Source: Anisus vortex (lineage: Eukaryota; Mollusca; Gastropoda; Planorbidae). Taken from it: 64,000 nt of DNA. Where the stretch lies: positions 44,548,114 through 44,612,113 of the forward strand of contig OX421500.1 in assembly GCA_949126835.1 (NCBI GenBank), given 5' to 3'. Shown here in pieces: positions 22,011 through 34,846 of this stretch. The position numbers and the translations under genes are program-made. The number at the start of each line of letters is the position of its first letter. Position 1 is the first letter of the stretch. The notes beneath the pieces are model-generated. The model worked only from the letters and a program-made list of their open reading frames with translations, was not told the origin of the DNA and searched no databases.

Positions 22011-22476
22011 CATCATGTGTAAGTAGACCACTGGCGGTATTGAGGTGAAAGTAGACCACTGGCGGTATTTGTAAACATGGAGGTGTAAGTAGACCACTGG
22101 CGGTATTTGTAAACATCGCAGTGTAAGTAGACCATTGGCAGTATTTGTAAACATGGAGGTGTAAGTAGACCACTGGCGGTATTTGTAAACATCGCAGTGT
22201 AAGTAGACCATTGGCAGTATTTGTAAACATGGAGGTGTAAGTAGACCACTGGCGGTATTTGTAAACACCGCAGTGTAAGTAGACCATTGGCAGTATTTGT
22301 AAACATGGTAGTGTAAGTAGACCACTAGCGGTATTTGTAAACATCGCAGTGTAAGTAGACCATTGGCAGTATTTGTAAACATGGAGGTGTAAGTAGACCA
22401 CTAGCAGTATTTATCAGGATTAAGTAGACCATTGGCAGTATTTGTAAACATGTAGGTGTTAGTAGACCAATGGCAT
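22011..22476. repeat. Right flank variant of the array (38-bp units)
   Basis: About 12 units contain GTAAGTAGACCACTGGCGGT followed by ATTTGTAAACATGGAGGT, period 38 bp. Two subtypes alternate: one with CACTGGCGG/GGAGGT and one with CATTGGCAG/CGCAGT. That makes a 76-bp dimer period over 22,060-22,400. The sequence matches the decayed left flank better than the core, so it probably represents the ancestral unit. Confidence 0.9.
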
Positions 22477-22573
22477 ATTGTATTATGATATTTAAGCTCT
22501 ATTTGATCTTTCTACTAGCTTCCTCACACATTGCTTTCTCCTACTATGCTTTCATATTTCATCTTCTAATTTG

Positions 22574-22821
22574 CTCTGTACTGACATGACAACATTCAGT
22601 TCCAGAACATTCAACTCTGTACTGACATGACAACATTCAGTTCCAGAACATTCAACTCTGTACTGACATGACAACATTCAGTTCCAGAACATTCAACTCT
22701 GTACTGACATGACAACATTCAGTTCCAGAACATTCAACTCTGTACTGACATGACAACATTCAGTTCCAGAACATTCAACTCTGTACTGACATGACAACAT
22801 TCAGTACCAGAACATTCAACA
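22574..22821. repeat. 41-bp minisatellite, 6 copies
   Basis: Near-perfect tandem copies with a 41-bp period contain CTCTGTACTGACATGACAAC and ATTCAGTTCCAGAACATTCA. The only change seen is TACCAG for TTCCAG in the last copy. Confidence 0.95.
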
Positions 22822-23162
22822 TCAAGTAAAAAAACTAGTACCAGTAAAACTTGGTAAAGTATCAAATTTATTAAAATGCCAGTTAGTAACAAAAGTTTCA
22901 TATGAAACAATTTAAAATAGCCAGTTTGATTTATGTTGATGCAAGGTTAAGGGGGAAGAATACATTCCTCAGTTCACCAATTATAGATTTAGTGAAATAG
23001 CCTACTCCTTTTTAGCAACAATTTTTTATTTAGAAACAAGAACATGTGAGACTACAAAAAAAAGTTTGTTGTAAAGGGCAGACATTTTAGAAGTAAAACT
23101 GAGAGTTTTAACAATCATTTAATAATACTATAGGGATATACAGGATTTAGAAAAGAAGAGAT
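22822..23162. other. Short unique spacer
   Basis: This AT-rich spacer lies between the 41-bp and 16-bp arrays. I see no feature in it. Confidence 0.6.
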
Positions 23163-24189
23163 GGTAGGTTGTGTCATTGGTAGGTTGTGTCATTGGTAGG
23201 TTGTGTCATTGGTAGGTTGTGTCATTGGTAGGTTGTGTCATTGGTAGGTTGTGTCATTGGTAGGTTGTGTCATTGGTAGGTTGTGTCATTGGTAGGTTGT
23301 GTCATTGGTAGGTTGTGTCATTGGTAGGTTGTGTCATTGGTAGGTTGTGTCATTGGTAGGTTGTGTCATTGGTAGGTTGTGTCATTGGTAGGTTGTGTCA
23401 TTGGTAGGTTGTGTCATTGGTAGGTTGTGTCATTGGTAGGTTGTGTCATTGGTAGGTTGTGTCATTGGTAGGTTGTGTCATTGGTAGGTTGTGTCATTGG
23501 TAGGTTGTGTCATTGGTAGGTTGTGTCATTGGTAGGTTGTGTCATTGGTAGGTTGTGTCATTGGTAGGTTGTGTCATTGGTAGGTTGTGTCATTGGTAGG
23601 TTGTGTCATTGGTAGGTTGTGTCATTGGTAGGTTGTGTCATTGGTAGGTTGTGTCATTGGTAGGTTGTGTCATTGGTAGGTTGTGTCATTGGTAGGTTGT
23701 GTCATTGGTAGGTTGTGTCATTGGTAGGTTGTGTCATTGGTAGGTTGTGTCATTGGTAGGTTGTGTCATTGGTAGGTTGTGTCATTGGTAGGTTGTGTCA
23801 TTGGTAGGTTGTGTCATTGGTAGGTTGTGTTATTGGTAGGTTGTGTTATTGGTAGGTTGTGTTATTGGTAGGTTGTGTCATTGGTAGGTTGTGTCATTGG
23901 TAGGTTGTGTCATTGGTAGGTTGTGTCATTGGTAGGTTGTGTCATTGGTAGGTTGTGTCATTGGTAGGTTGTGTCATTGGTAGGTTGTGTCATTGGTAGG
24001 TTGTGTCATTGGTAGGTTGTGTCATTGGTAGGTTGTGTCATTGGTAGGTTGTGTCATTGGTAGGTTGTGTCATTGGTAGGTTGTGTCATTGGTAGGTTGT
24101 GTCATTGGTAGGTTGTGTCATTGGTAGGTTGTGTTATTGGTAGGTTGTGTTATTGGTAGGTTGTGTTATTGGTAGGTTGTGTTATTGGA
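23163..24189. repeat. 16-bp minisatellite, about 64 copies
   Basis: The unit is GGTAGGTTGTGTCATT, repeated almost perfectly for 1,027 bp. The only variation I see is C to T (GTTATT), in three adjacent copies near 23,829-23,870 and four adjacent copies at the right end (24,130-24,187). Every unit supplies two GG doublets on the plus strand. Confidence 0.97.
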
Positions 24190-25510
24190 AATCTGTGTAA
24201 ATTAGAGTGTCCATATAGTGCGTGACATTTAGTACTAAGGTGATATCCATATTTAAACCAATCATTTAGCTCTAAGAATATTACTTTTTCAATCTAGCTC
24301 AAGTAAGTAGCCTAATCTGTAATGTACAAGATAAGATCTGTAGATGGCAATTTTTCACTCAACTATAATATGTCATTGATAAGGAGTACATAGTAGATAT
24401 ACATTAAAGCATTGATTAATAGATTTATAAACAAAATCAATTTGATATCAATCCAATACAGTTTACAATCAAATCTGGAGTGTGTGAAATGTTTTAGTCC
24501 ATGATACCATTTGGACCATGCTGTTTACTAACAACAATGTCAACATAATTTCCCATTACTTCTGTCATTTTTCTGTCATTTATCAAAATAAAAATAAGAT
24601 TGCAGTTTTAATGTTTAGTAGGATCAGTTTAAAAGATTACTATAAACATTTGGTTAGAATTATCTAGTAGTATACAGTTCATTACACAGCTAAAAGTAAA
24701 AAATTATTATGAAATAGTTTTTTTCTTTTCTAGACCTGTAATAGTAACAGTATTAGTATGGTAACATTGAAAAATACATCTACAGGTACCTCCGTGCAAT
24801 AACCTTTACAGTTACAGTGATATAAGCACACTTTATGCCTCAAATTCAAATGTTTCACAAGTTTGTCATTTCAAATCATTCAAATCCTTATAAAATTGTT
24901 CATTTCATTCACCTACTAAAAACTATTAAGTAAAATAAAGTCAGAAGTAAATAGTTTTTTTAAATTATAATAAAGCTTTTATTATGTTCAATAATATTCT
25001 CTTCAGTGCACATTACACAGAAACTAAGAAAAGTTCAACAAGTGGGCAAAAAATAAGCGGCATTAGTTCATAAGTAATGGAGGAAATAATTAAATTATCT
25101 TTGTATTAAAAGGAAGGAAATTCTATAGTGATCTGAGTACACTCAATTCATCAAAGAAGAAACTTTGCCCAAATTCTTTCATGCTTGAAGTATATAGTTC
25201 AAATCATTATAGAAAAAAACACATAAGGAAAAAAAGTTCAATTATTTAGTATCAGGTACTTAGGAATAAACTTGAGAATAAAAATAATTATAGAAAGTAG
25301 AATTAAACTAATTGTATCAAAATAAAGAAATCGAAATCAGGTTTAAAAAGAATAAAATATTAGAATAATTGTTCAAGCAAAAATTATCCCAATAATGAAT
25401 ATTAATTCATATTTTGTGATTACAAAATACTTCTAAACCCTTTCAGTAACACACATTGGTCAAAGCAAGCAAAACATTAGGTAATGTGTATATAATTTCT
25501 CAGAGTATTT
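24190..25510. other. Unique AT-rich sequence left of the macrosatellite
   Basis: No exon, RNA gene or repeat array is seen. A word near 24,314 (ATCTGTAATGTACAAGATAA) also occurs near 14,446. This is the single-copy flank where the macrosatellite begins. Confidence 0.55.
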
Positions 25511-26752
25511 AGTCTACGCTTTATTAATATGCCCAAGCGACAGTTACATTTTTCGCCTTAACTTTAAGCGGCAAGGAATGCAAGTATACTTCTAAAATCT
25601 AAACTGAAAATGGTCAAGAAACTAGGGACCTATTTCTTAACTACCGGTACAAGAGATGTGACAGGAAAACTAAATACTAACAAATATTATGGAACACACC
25701 TTTAGTTTATTTTTTGCAACACTTTCATACACACAACTCAGTATATTAGCAGAGAATTAAAGAATTTCTGAAGGGGAAACTAGAAACCTAGGTAACAAAT
25801 TGTTAGTCTACATAACACTACTAAATACCCTAATATTTTAAACCTTTTTTTAAATGAACACTCACATCTTCATTTATTTTTTTGTTTTAACCATTACACT
25901 TTGCGCAAGATCATAATTGGCTTTAAAAACCTTTCATCAAAATACATCCAATAAATAATTTGCACAATGCGCATATTTTATACGACCTGATACGTTCTGG
26001 GGTGAAAATATATACCAACAGAAATATTTGACATTTTATACATTTTTACAGAACTTGATAAAACCTTTTTGGAAACATACAATGTTTTCTAAACCTCTTT
26101 TTGGGGGAACGGCAGTAAAACACCTTGTTAATTACCAATGTTATATATTAATCAAAGACATTTTTGACGTCTAAATACATACATTTAGTCAAATACAATT
26201 GAAAACCAACACTTTGTTGTAAACCAAAACATTTTGTAACACTTCATAACAAAAATATAAATAAAAGTAACACAGTTTTATAAAAACCTTTTGTAGGTTG
26301 CAAAGATGCACCTTTGTTTTAAATTATTAGATAATTTGAAACTCATATATTGCTGAAAACTAAATACCTTGGAGCGCAAAAATTTACAGAATAAAAAACC
26401 TTTTCCAATTTTTTTGTCATTTCTAACATTTTGCTTTTACTTTCACCTTTTCGTGGGAGGTAGGGCTGACGCTTTACATGTCAATTATTGTAACCTTTTT
26501 TTTAAAAAATTTTTTGCAGACCTTTATTTGTTATACAGACTACTACTGGGTACCCGCAGAGTTACATGGGAGCGCTGGTTATATATATATACACACACAC
26601 CATCAACATGGGTCACGCAGAGTTTTAATGTTCGGCCATCATGTTCACAATAATTAAACACTGACAAATTGATTTTCATAGCCGATTGATCAAATTTGAA
26701 TATTATAGCTCTAAACTAAAGGAGACTAAATATTTTTTAATGAACTGCTAAA

Positions 26753-26773
26753 ACAAGGGAATGCATCCCTTGT
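26753..26773. other. Hairpin motif 1 of the macrosatellite (first copy)
   Basis: ACAAGGGA, loop ATGCA, then TCCCTTGT form a perfect 8-bp stem. I find it unchanged in all 20 complete units; the partial unit ends just before it. Confidence 0.8.
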
Positions 26774-27317
26774 CATAATATATAACAAAGAGTTTTTGCT
26801 GTATTTATTCCATTTCTCTATTTCTAGTGATTATTGAAACATCCTTAGACTAAAATTCCAATATCTAAATGTTTGGTGGGTAAAATTGCTAGTTTACACT
26901 TTTTTCTTAGACTGTGAAATTACGGTGGTAAGATGACAACATAGAAGATATAAACTCTGTCTATATGCTATAGGAAAGCAGGCTAATGTTACCACTAACG
27001 TCTATTCAAGTTCTAGCCTTAACATTTTTATCGACCTCTACGCTCGTGAAAATTTTTTCATACTGCGAAGTCTTAACTTTGCTAATAATTTAAACCTTAG
27101 TAAATAATCTTGTTTTACCGTACCACCTAAAATCCGTTAAGCTCAATACTAATAGTAATAGAATATCAATACTAATAATAATAGAAAATCAAAACTGTTT
27201 TTACTCATTTCCATTTATTTAAATGATGCTGTTTTTTAACGCTGTCCTTGGCCACTAAACTACTCAATTTTCTACAACCATTACAATATCTTATCAGCTA
27301 TTATTAATTATTAACAA

Positions 27318-27330
27318 GGGATAACATCCC
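27318..27330. other. Hairpin motif 2 of the macrosatellite (first copy)
   Basis: GGGAT, loop AAC, ATCCC. It sits about 560 bp after motif 1 and shares the flank AACAAGGGA. Across units the loop is AAC or AAA, while the 5-bp stem stays constant. Confidence 0.75.
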
Positions 27331-27394
27331 AAGCTGCTTCATTATTTTCAGATTAGTCAACGTGTATTAGATTTAACCTATGCTTTATTATTAT

Positions 27395-30300
27395 GCCCTA
27401 GCGACAGTTACATTTTTCGCCTTAACTTTAAGCGGCAAGGAATGCAAGTATACTTCTAAAATCTAAACTGAAAATGGTCAAGAAACTGGACACCTATTTT
27501 TAACTACCGGTACAAGAGATGTGACAGGAAAACTAAATACTAACAAATGTTATGGAACACACCTTTAGTTTATTTTTTGCAACACTTTCATACACACAAC
27601 TCAGTATATTAGCAGAGAATTAAAGAATTTCTGAAGGGGAAACTAGAAACCTAAGAAACAAATTGTTAGTCTACATAACACTACTAAATACCCTAATATT
27701 TTAAACCTTTTTTTAAATGAACACTCACATCTTCATTTATTTTTTTGTTTTAACAATTACACTTTGCGCAAGATCATAATTGGCTTTAAAAACCTTTCAT
27801 CAAAATACATCCAATAAATAATTTGCACAATGCGCATATTTTATACGACCTGATACGTTCTGGGGTGAAAATATATACCAACAGAAATATTTGACATTTT
27901 ATACATTTTTACAGAACTTGATAAAACCTTTTTGGAAACATACAATGTTTTCTAAACCTCTTTTTTGGGGAACAGCAGTAAAACACCTTGTTAATTACCA
28001 ATGTTATATATTAATCAAAGACATTTTTGACGTCTAAATACATACATTTAGTCAAATACAATTGAAAACCAACACTTTGTTGTAAACTAAAACATTTTGT
28101 AACACTTCATAACAAAAATATAAATAAAAGTAACACAGTTTTAAGAAAACCTTTTGTAGGTTGCAAAGAAGCACCTTTGTTTTAAATTATTAGATAATTT
28201 GAAACTCATATATTGCTGAAAACTAAATAACTTGGAGCGCAAAAATTTACAGAATAAAAAACCTTTTCCAATTTTTTTGTCATTTCTAACATTTTGTTTT
28301 TACTTTCACCTTTTCGTGGGAGGTAGGGCTGACGCTTTACATGTCAATTATTGTAACCGTTTTTTAACACATTTTTCGCAGACCTTTATTTGTTATACAG
28401 ACTACTACTGGGTACCCGCAGAGTTACATGGGAGCGCTCGTTATATATATATACACACACCATCATCATGGGTCACGCAGAGTTTTAATGTTCGGCCATC
28501 ATGTTCAAAATAATTAAACACTGACAAATTGATTTTCATAGGAGCCGATTGATCAAATTGGAATATTATAACTTTTTACTAAAGGAGACGAAATATTTTT
28601 TAATGAACTGCTAAAACAAGGGAATGCATCCCTTGTCATAATATATAACAAAGATTTTTTGCTGTATTTATTTCATTTCTATTTCTAGTGATTATTGAAA
28701 CAACTTTAGACTAAAATACCAATAACTCAATGTTTGGTGGGTAAAATTGCTATTTTACACTTTTTTCTTAGACTGTGAAATTACGGTGGTAAGATGACAA
28801 CATAGAAGATATAAACTCTGTCTATATGCTATAGGAAAGCAGGCTAATGTTACCACTAACGTCTATTCAAGTTCTAGCCTTAACATTTTTATCGACCTCT
28901 ACGCTCGTGAAAATTTTTTCATACTGCGAAATCTTAACTTTGCTAATAATTTAAACCTTAGTAAATAATCTTGTTTTACCGTACCACCTAAAATCCGTTA
29001 AGCTCAATACTAATAGTAATAGATTATAAATACTAATAAAAATAGAAAATCAATAACTGTTTTTTACTCATTTCCATTTATTTAAATGATGCTGTTTTTT
29101 AACGCTGTCCTTGGCCACTAAACTACTCAATTTTCTACAACAATTACAATATCTTATCAGCTATTATTAATTATTAACAAGGGATAACATCCCAAGCTGC
29201 TTCATTATTTTCAGATTAGTCAACGTGTATTAGATTTAACCTATGCTTTATTATTATGCCCTAGCGACAGTTACATTTTTCGCCTTAACTTTAAGCGGCC
29301 AGGAATGCAAGTATACTTCTAAAATCTAAACTGAAAATGGTCAAGAAACTAGGGACCTATTTCTTAACTACCGGTACAAGAGATGTGACAGGAAAACTAA
29401 ATACTAACAAATGTTATGGAACACACCTTTAGTTTATTTTTTGCAACACTTTCATACACACAACTCAGTATATTAGCAGAGAATTAAAGAATTTCTGAAG
29501 GGGAAACTAGAAACCTAGGTAACAAATTGTTGTCTACATAACACTACTAAATACCCTAATATTTTAAACCTTTTTTTAAATGAACACTCACATCTTCATT
29601 TATTTTTTTGTTTTAACCATTACACTTTGCACAAGATCATAATTGGCTTTAAAAACCTTTCATCAAATTACATCCAATAAATAATTTGCACAATGTGCAT
29701 ATTTTATACGACCTGCTACGTTCCGGGGTGAAAATATATACCAACAGAAATATTTGACATTTTATACATTTTTACAGAACTTGATAAAACCTTTTTGGAA
29801 ACATACAATGTTTTCTAAACCTCTTTTTTGGGGAACGGCAGTAAAACACCTTGTTAATTACCAATGTTATATATTAATCAAAGACATTTTTGACGTCTAA
29901 ATACATACATTTAGTCAAATACAATTGAAAACCAACACTTTGTTGTAAACCAAAACATTTTGTAACACTTCATAACAAAAATATAAATAAAAGTAATACA
30001 GTTTTAAGAAAACCTTTTGTAGGTTGCAAAGAAGCACCTTTGTTTTAAATTATTAGATAATTTTGAAACTCATATATTGCTGAAAACTAAATACCTTGGA
30101 GCGCAAAAATTTACAGAATAAAAAACCTTTTTCAATTTTTTTGTCATTTCTAACATTTTGTTTTTACTTTCACCTTTTCGTGGGAGGTAGGGCTGACGCT
30201 TTACATGTCAATTATTGTAACCGTTTTTTAACACATTTTTTGCAGATCTTTATTTGTTATACAGACTACTACTGGGTACCCGCAGAGTTACATGGGAGCG

Positions 30301-33300
30301 CTCGTTATATTTATATACACACACCATCATCTGGATCACGCAGAGTTTTAATGTTCGGCCATCATGTTCACAATAATTAAACACTGACAAATTGATTTTC
30401 ATAGGAGCCGATTGATCTAATTGGAATATTATAGCTCTTTACTAAAGGAGACGAAATATTTTTTAATGAACTGCTAAAACAAGGGAATGCATCCCTTGTC
30501 ATAATATATAACAAAGAGTTTTTGCTGTATTTATTCCATTTCTCTTTCTAGTGATTATTGAAACAACCTTAGACTAAAATTCCAATAACTAAATGTTTAG
30601 TGGGTAAAATTGCTAGTTTACACTTTTTTCTTAGACTGTGAAATTACGGTGGTAAGATGACAACATAGAAGATATAAACTCTGTCTATATGCTATAGGAA
30701 AGCAGGCTAATGTTACCACTAACGTCTATTCAAGTTCTAGCCTTAACATTTTTATCGACCTCTACGCTCGTGAACATTTTTTCATACTGCGAAATCTTAA
30801 CTTTGCTAATAATTTAAACCTTAGTAAATAATCTTCTTTTACCATACCACCTAAAATCCGTTAAGCTCAATACTAATAGTAATAGAATATCAATACTAAT
30901 AGTAATAGAAAATCAATAACTGTTTTTACTCATTTCCATTTATTTAAATGATGCTGTTATTTAACGCTGTCGTTGGCCACTAAACTACTCTATTTTCTAC
31001 AACAATTACAATATCTTATCAGCTACTATTAATTATTAACAAGGGATAACATCCCAAGCTGCTTCATTATTTTCAGATTAGTCAACGTGTATTAGATTTA
31101 ACCTATGCTTTATTATTATGCCCTAGCGACAGTTACATTTTTCGCCTTAACTTTAAGCGGCCAGGAATGCAAGTATACTTCTAAAATCTAAACTGAAAAT
31201 GGTCAAGAAACTGGACACCTATTTTTAACTACCGGTACAAGAGATGTGACAGGAAAACTAAATACTAACAAATATTATGGAACACACCTTTAGTTTATTT
31301 TTTGCAACACTTTCATACACACAACTCAGTATATTAGCAGAGAATTAAAGAATTTCTGAAGGGGAAACTAGAAACCTAAGAAACAAATTGTTAGTCTACA
31401 TAACACTACTAAATACCCTAATATTTTAAACCTTTTTTTAAATGAACACTCACATCTTCATTTATTTTTTTGTTTTAACCATTACACTTTGCGCAAGATC
31501 ATAATTGGCTTTAAAAACCTTTCATCAAATTACATCCAATAAATAATTTGCACAATGTGCATATTTTATACGACCTGCTACGTTCCGGGGTGAAAATATT
31601 TACCAACAGAAATATTTGACATTTTATACATTTTTACAGAACTTGATAAAACCTTTTTGGAAACATACAATGTTTTCTAAACCTCTTTTTGGGGAACAGC
31701 AGTAAAACACCTTGTTAATTACCAATGTTATATATTAATCAAAGACATTTTTGACGTCTAAATACATACATTTAGTCAAATACAATTGAAAACCAACACT
31801 TTGTTGTAAACCAAAACATTTTGTAACACTTCATAACAAAAATATAAATAAAAGTAATACAGTTTTAAGAAAACCTTTTGTAGGTTGCAAAGAAGCACCT
31901 TTGTTTTTAAATTATTAGATAATTTTGAAACTCATATATTGCTGAAAACTAAATACCTTGGAGCGCAAAAATTTACAGAATAAAAAACCTTTTTCAATTT
32001 TTTTGTCATTTCTAACATTTTGTTTTTACTTTCACCTTTTCGTGGGAGGTAGGGCTGACGCTTTACATGTCAATTATTGTAACCGTTTTTTAACACATTT
32101 TTCGCAGACCTTTATTTGTTATACAGACTACTACTGGGTACCCGCAGAGTTACATGGGAGCGCTCGTTATATTTATATACACACACCATCATCTGGATCA
32201 CGCAGAGTTTTAATGTTCGGCCATCATGTTCACAATAATTAAACACTGACAAATTGATTTTCATAGGAGCCGATTGATCTAATTGGAATATTATAGCTCT
32301 TTACTAAAGGAGACGAAATATTTTTTAATGAACTGCTAAAACAAGGGAATGCATCCCTTGTCATAATATATAACAAAGAGTTTTTGCTGTATTTATTCCA
32401 TTTCTCTTTCTAGTGATTATTGAAACAACCTTAGACTAAAATTCCAATAACTAAATGTTTAGTGGGTAAAATTGCTAGTTTACACTTTTTTCTTAGACTG
32501 TGAAATTACGGTGGTAAGATGACAACATAGAAGATATAAACTCTGTCTATATGCTATAGGAAAGCAGGCTAATGTTACCACTAACGTCTATTCAAGTTCT
32601 AGCCTTAACATTTTTATCGACCTCTACGCTCGTGAACATTTTTTCATACTGCGAAATCTTAACTTTGCTAATAATTTAAACCTTAGTAAATAATCTTGTT
32701 TTACCATACCACCTAAAATCCGTTAAGCTCAATACTAATAGTAATAGAATATCAATACTAATAATAAAAGAAAATCAATAACTGTTTTTACTCATTTCCT
32801 TTTATATTTAAATGATGCTGTTATTTAACGCTTTCGTTGGCCACTAAACTACTCTATTTTCTACAACCATTACAATATCTTATCAGCTATTATTAATTAT
32901 TAACAAGGGATAAAATCCCAAGCTGCTTCATTATTTTCAGATTAGTCAACGTGTATTAGATTTAACCTATGCTTTATTATTATGCCCTAGCGACAGTTAC
33001 ATTTTTCGCCTTAACTTTAAGCGGCCAGGAATGCAAGTATACTTCTAAAATCTAAACTGAAAATGGTCAAGAAACTGGACACCTATTTTTAACTACCGGT
33101 ACAAGAGATGTGACAGGAAAACTAAATACTAACAAATGTTATGGAACACACCTTTAGTTTATTTTTTGCAACACTTTCATACACACAACTCAGTATATTA
33201 GCAGAGAATTAAAGAATTTCTGAAGGGGAAACTAGAAACCTAAGAAACAAATTGTTAGTCTACATAACACTACTAAATACCCTAATATTTTAAACCTTTT

Positions 33301-34846
33301 TTTAAATGAACACTCACATCTTCATTTATTTTTTTGTTTTAACCATTACACTTTGCGCAAGATCATAATTGGCTTTAAAAACCTTTCATCAAAATACATC
33401 CAATAAATAATTTGCACAATGCGCATATTTTATACGACCTGATACGTTCTGGGGTGAAAATATATACCAACAGAAATATTTGACATTTTATACATTTTTA
33501 CAGAACTTGATAAAACCTTTTTGGAAACATACAATGTTTTCTAAACCTCTTTTTTGGGGAACAGCAGTAAAACACCTTGTTAATTACCAATGTTATATAT
33601 TAATCAAAGACATTTTTGACGTCTAAATACATACATTTAGTCAAATACAATTGAAAACCAACACTTTGTTGTAAACTAAAACATTTTGTAACACTTCATA
33701 ACAAAAATATAAATAAAAGTAACACAGTTTTAAGAAAACCTTTTGTAGGTTGCAAAGAAGCACCTTTGTTTTAAATTATTAGATAATTTGAAACTCATAT
33801 ATTGCTGAAAACTAAATAACTTGGAGCGCAAAAATTTACAGAATAAAAAACCTTTTCCAATTTTTTTGTCATTTCTAACATTTTGTTTTTACTTTCACCT
33901 TTTCGTGGGAGGTAGGGCTGACGCTTTACATGTCAATTATTGTAACCGTTTTTTAACACATTTTTCGCAGACCTTTATTTGTTATACAGACTACTACTGG
34001 GTACCCGCAGAGTTACATGGGAGCGCTCGTTATATATATATACACACACCATCATCATGGGTCACGCAGAGTTTTAATGTTCGGCCATCATGTTCAAAAT
34101 AATTAAACACTGACAAATTGATTTTCATAGGAGCCGATTGATCAAATTGGAATATTATAACTTTTTACTAAAGGAGACGAAATATTTTTTAATGAACTGC
34201 TAAAACAAGGGAATGCATCCCTTGTCATAATATATAACAAAGATTTTTTGCTGTATTTATTTCATTTCTATTTCTAGTGATTATTGAAACAACTTTAGAC
34301 TAAAATACCAATAACTCAATGTTTGGTGGGTAAAATTGCTATTTTACACTTTTTTCTTAGACTGTGAAATTACGGTGGTAAGATGACAACATAGAAGATA
34401 TAAACTCTGTCTATATGCTATAGGAAAGCAGGCTAATGTTACCACTAACGTCTATTCAAGTTCTAGCCTTAACATTTTTATCGACCTCTACGCTCGTGAA
34501 AATTTTTTCATACTGCGAAATCTTAACTTTGCTAATAATTTAAACCTTAGTAAATAATCTTGTTTTACCGTACCACCTAAAATCCGTTAAGCTCAATACT
34601 AATAGTAATAGATTATAAATACTAATAAAAATAGAAAATCAATAACTGTTTTTTACTCATTTCCATTTATTTAAATGATGCTGTTTTTTAACGCTGTCCT
34701 TGGCCACTAAACTACTCAATTTTCTACAACAATTACAATATCTTATCAGCTATTATTAATTATTAACAAGGGATAACATCCCAAGCTGCTTCATTATTTT
34801 CAGGTTAGTCAACGTGTATTAGATTTAACCTATGCTTTATTATTAT
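27395..34846. repeat. Macrosatellite units 2-5
   Basis: Units 2 and 5 share a private set of variants: TACTAATAAAAATAG, ACAACTTTAGACTAAAATAC, TGTTCAAAATAATT, GTAAACTAAAAC and CATCATCATGGG. They lie three units (about 5.59 kb) apart. Units 3 and 4 instead carry CATCATCTGGATC. Unit 4 has the CTTTCGTTGG variant and the shortened CTCTTTTTGGGG run, which recur later in the array. Confidence 0.85.

Larger units (their letters stand above)
25511..27394. repeat. Macrosatellite unit 1 (left-edge copy)
   Basis: Its first bases diverge from other units (GTCTACGCTTTATTAATATG against CCTATGCTTTATTATTATG), marking the array boundary near 25,505-25,515. It has private changes, notably a T-rich/A-rich replacement around 26,500-26,517 where other units read TTTTTTAACACATTTT. 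It also has CATCAACATGGG in place of the later variants. Edge copies escaping homogenisation are expected in satellites. Confidence 0.85.

Noticed and set aside
17772..22382. Many minus-strand frames with YTAMFRNT-like or VYKYCQWSTYT-like repeats
   Set aside because: They are translations of the 38/30-bp satellite in changing registers, with no fixed frame, start or domain.
22574..24189. CRISPR-like interpretation of the short regular repeats
   Set aside because: The arrays are contiguous head-to-tail copies with no unique spacers, and the context is eukaryotic.
23163..24189. Telomeric repeat
   Set aside because: The 16-bp unit is not a known telomere motif such as TTAGGG, lies inside the sequence, and is flanked by unique DNA on both sides.
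26500..26650. Possible exon after TTTTTTGCAG in each macrosatellite unit
   Set aside because: The T-run plus CAG looks like a splice acceptor, but no donor or conserved frame follows, and a TA/CA microsatellite lies inside the would-be exon.
26995..27025. Pol III B-box (GTTCTAGCC) in the macrosatellite unit, suggesting a tRNA-like gene
   Set aside because: The match to the GGTTCGANTCC consensus is poor and one base short, and I see no A-box at proper spacing or cloverleaf.
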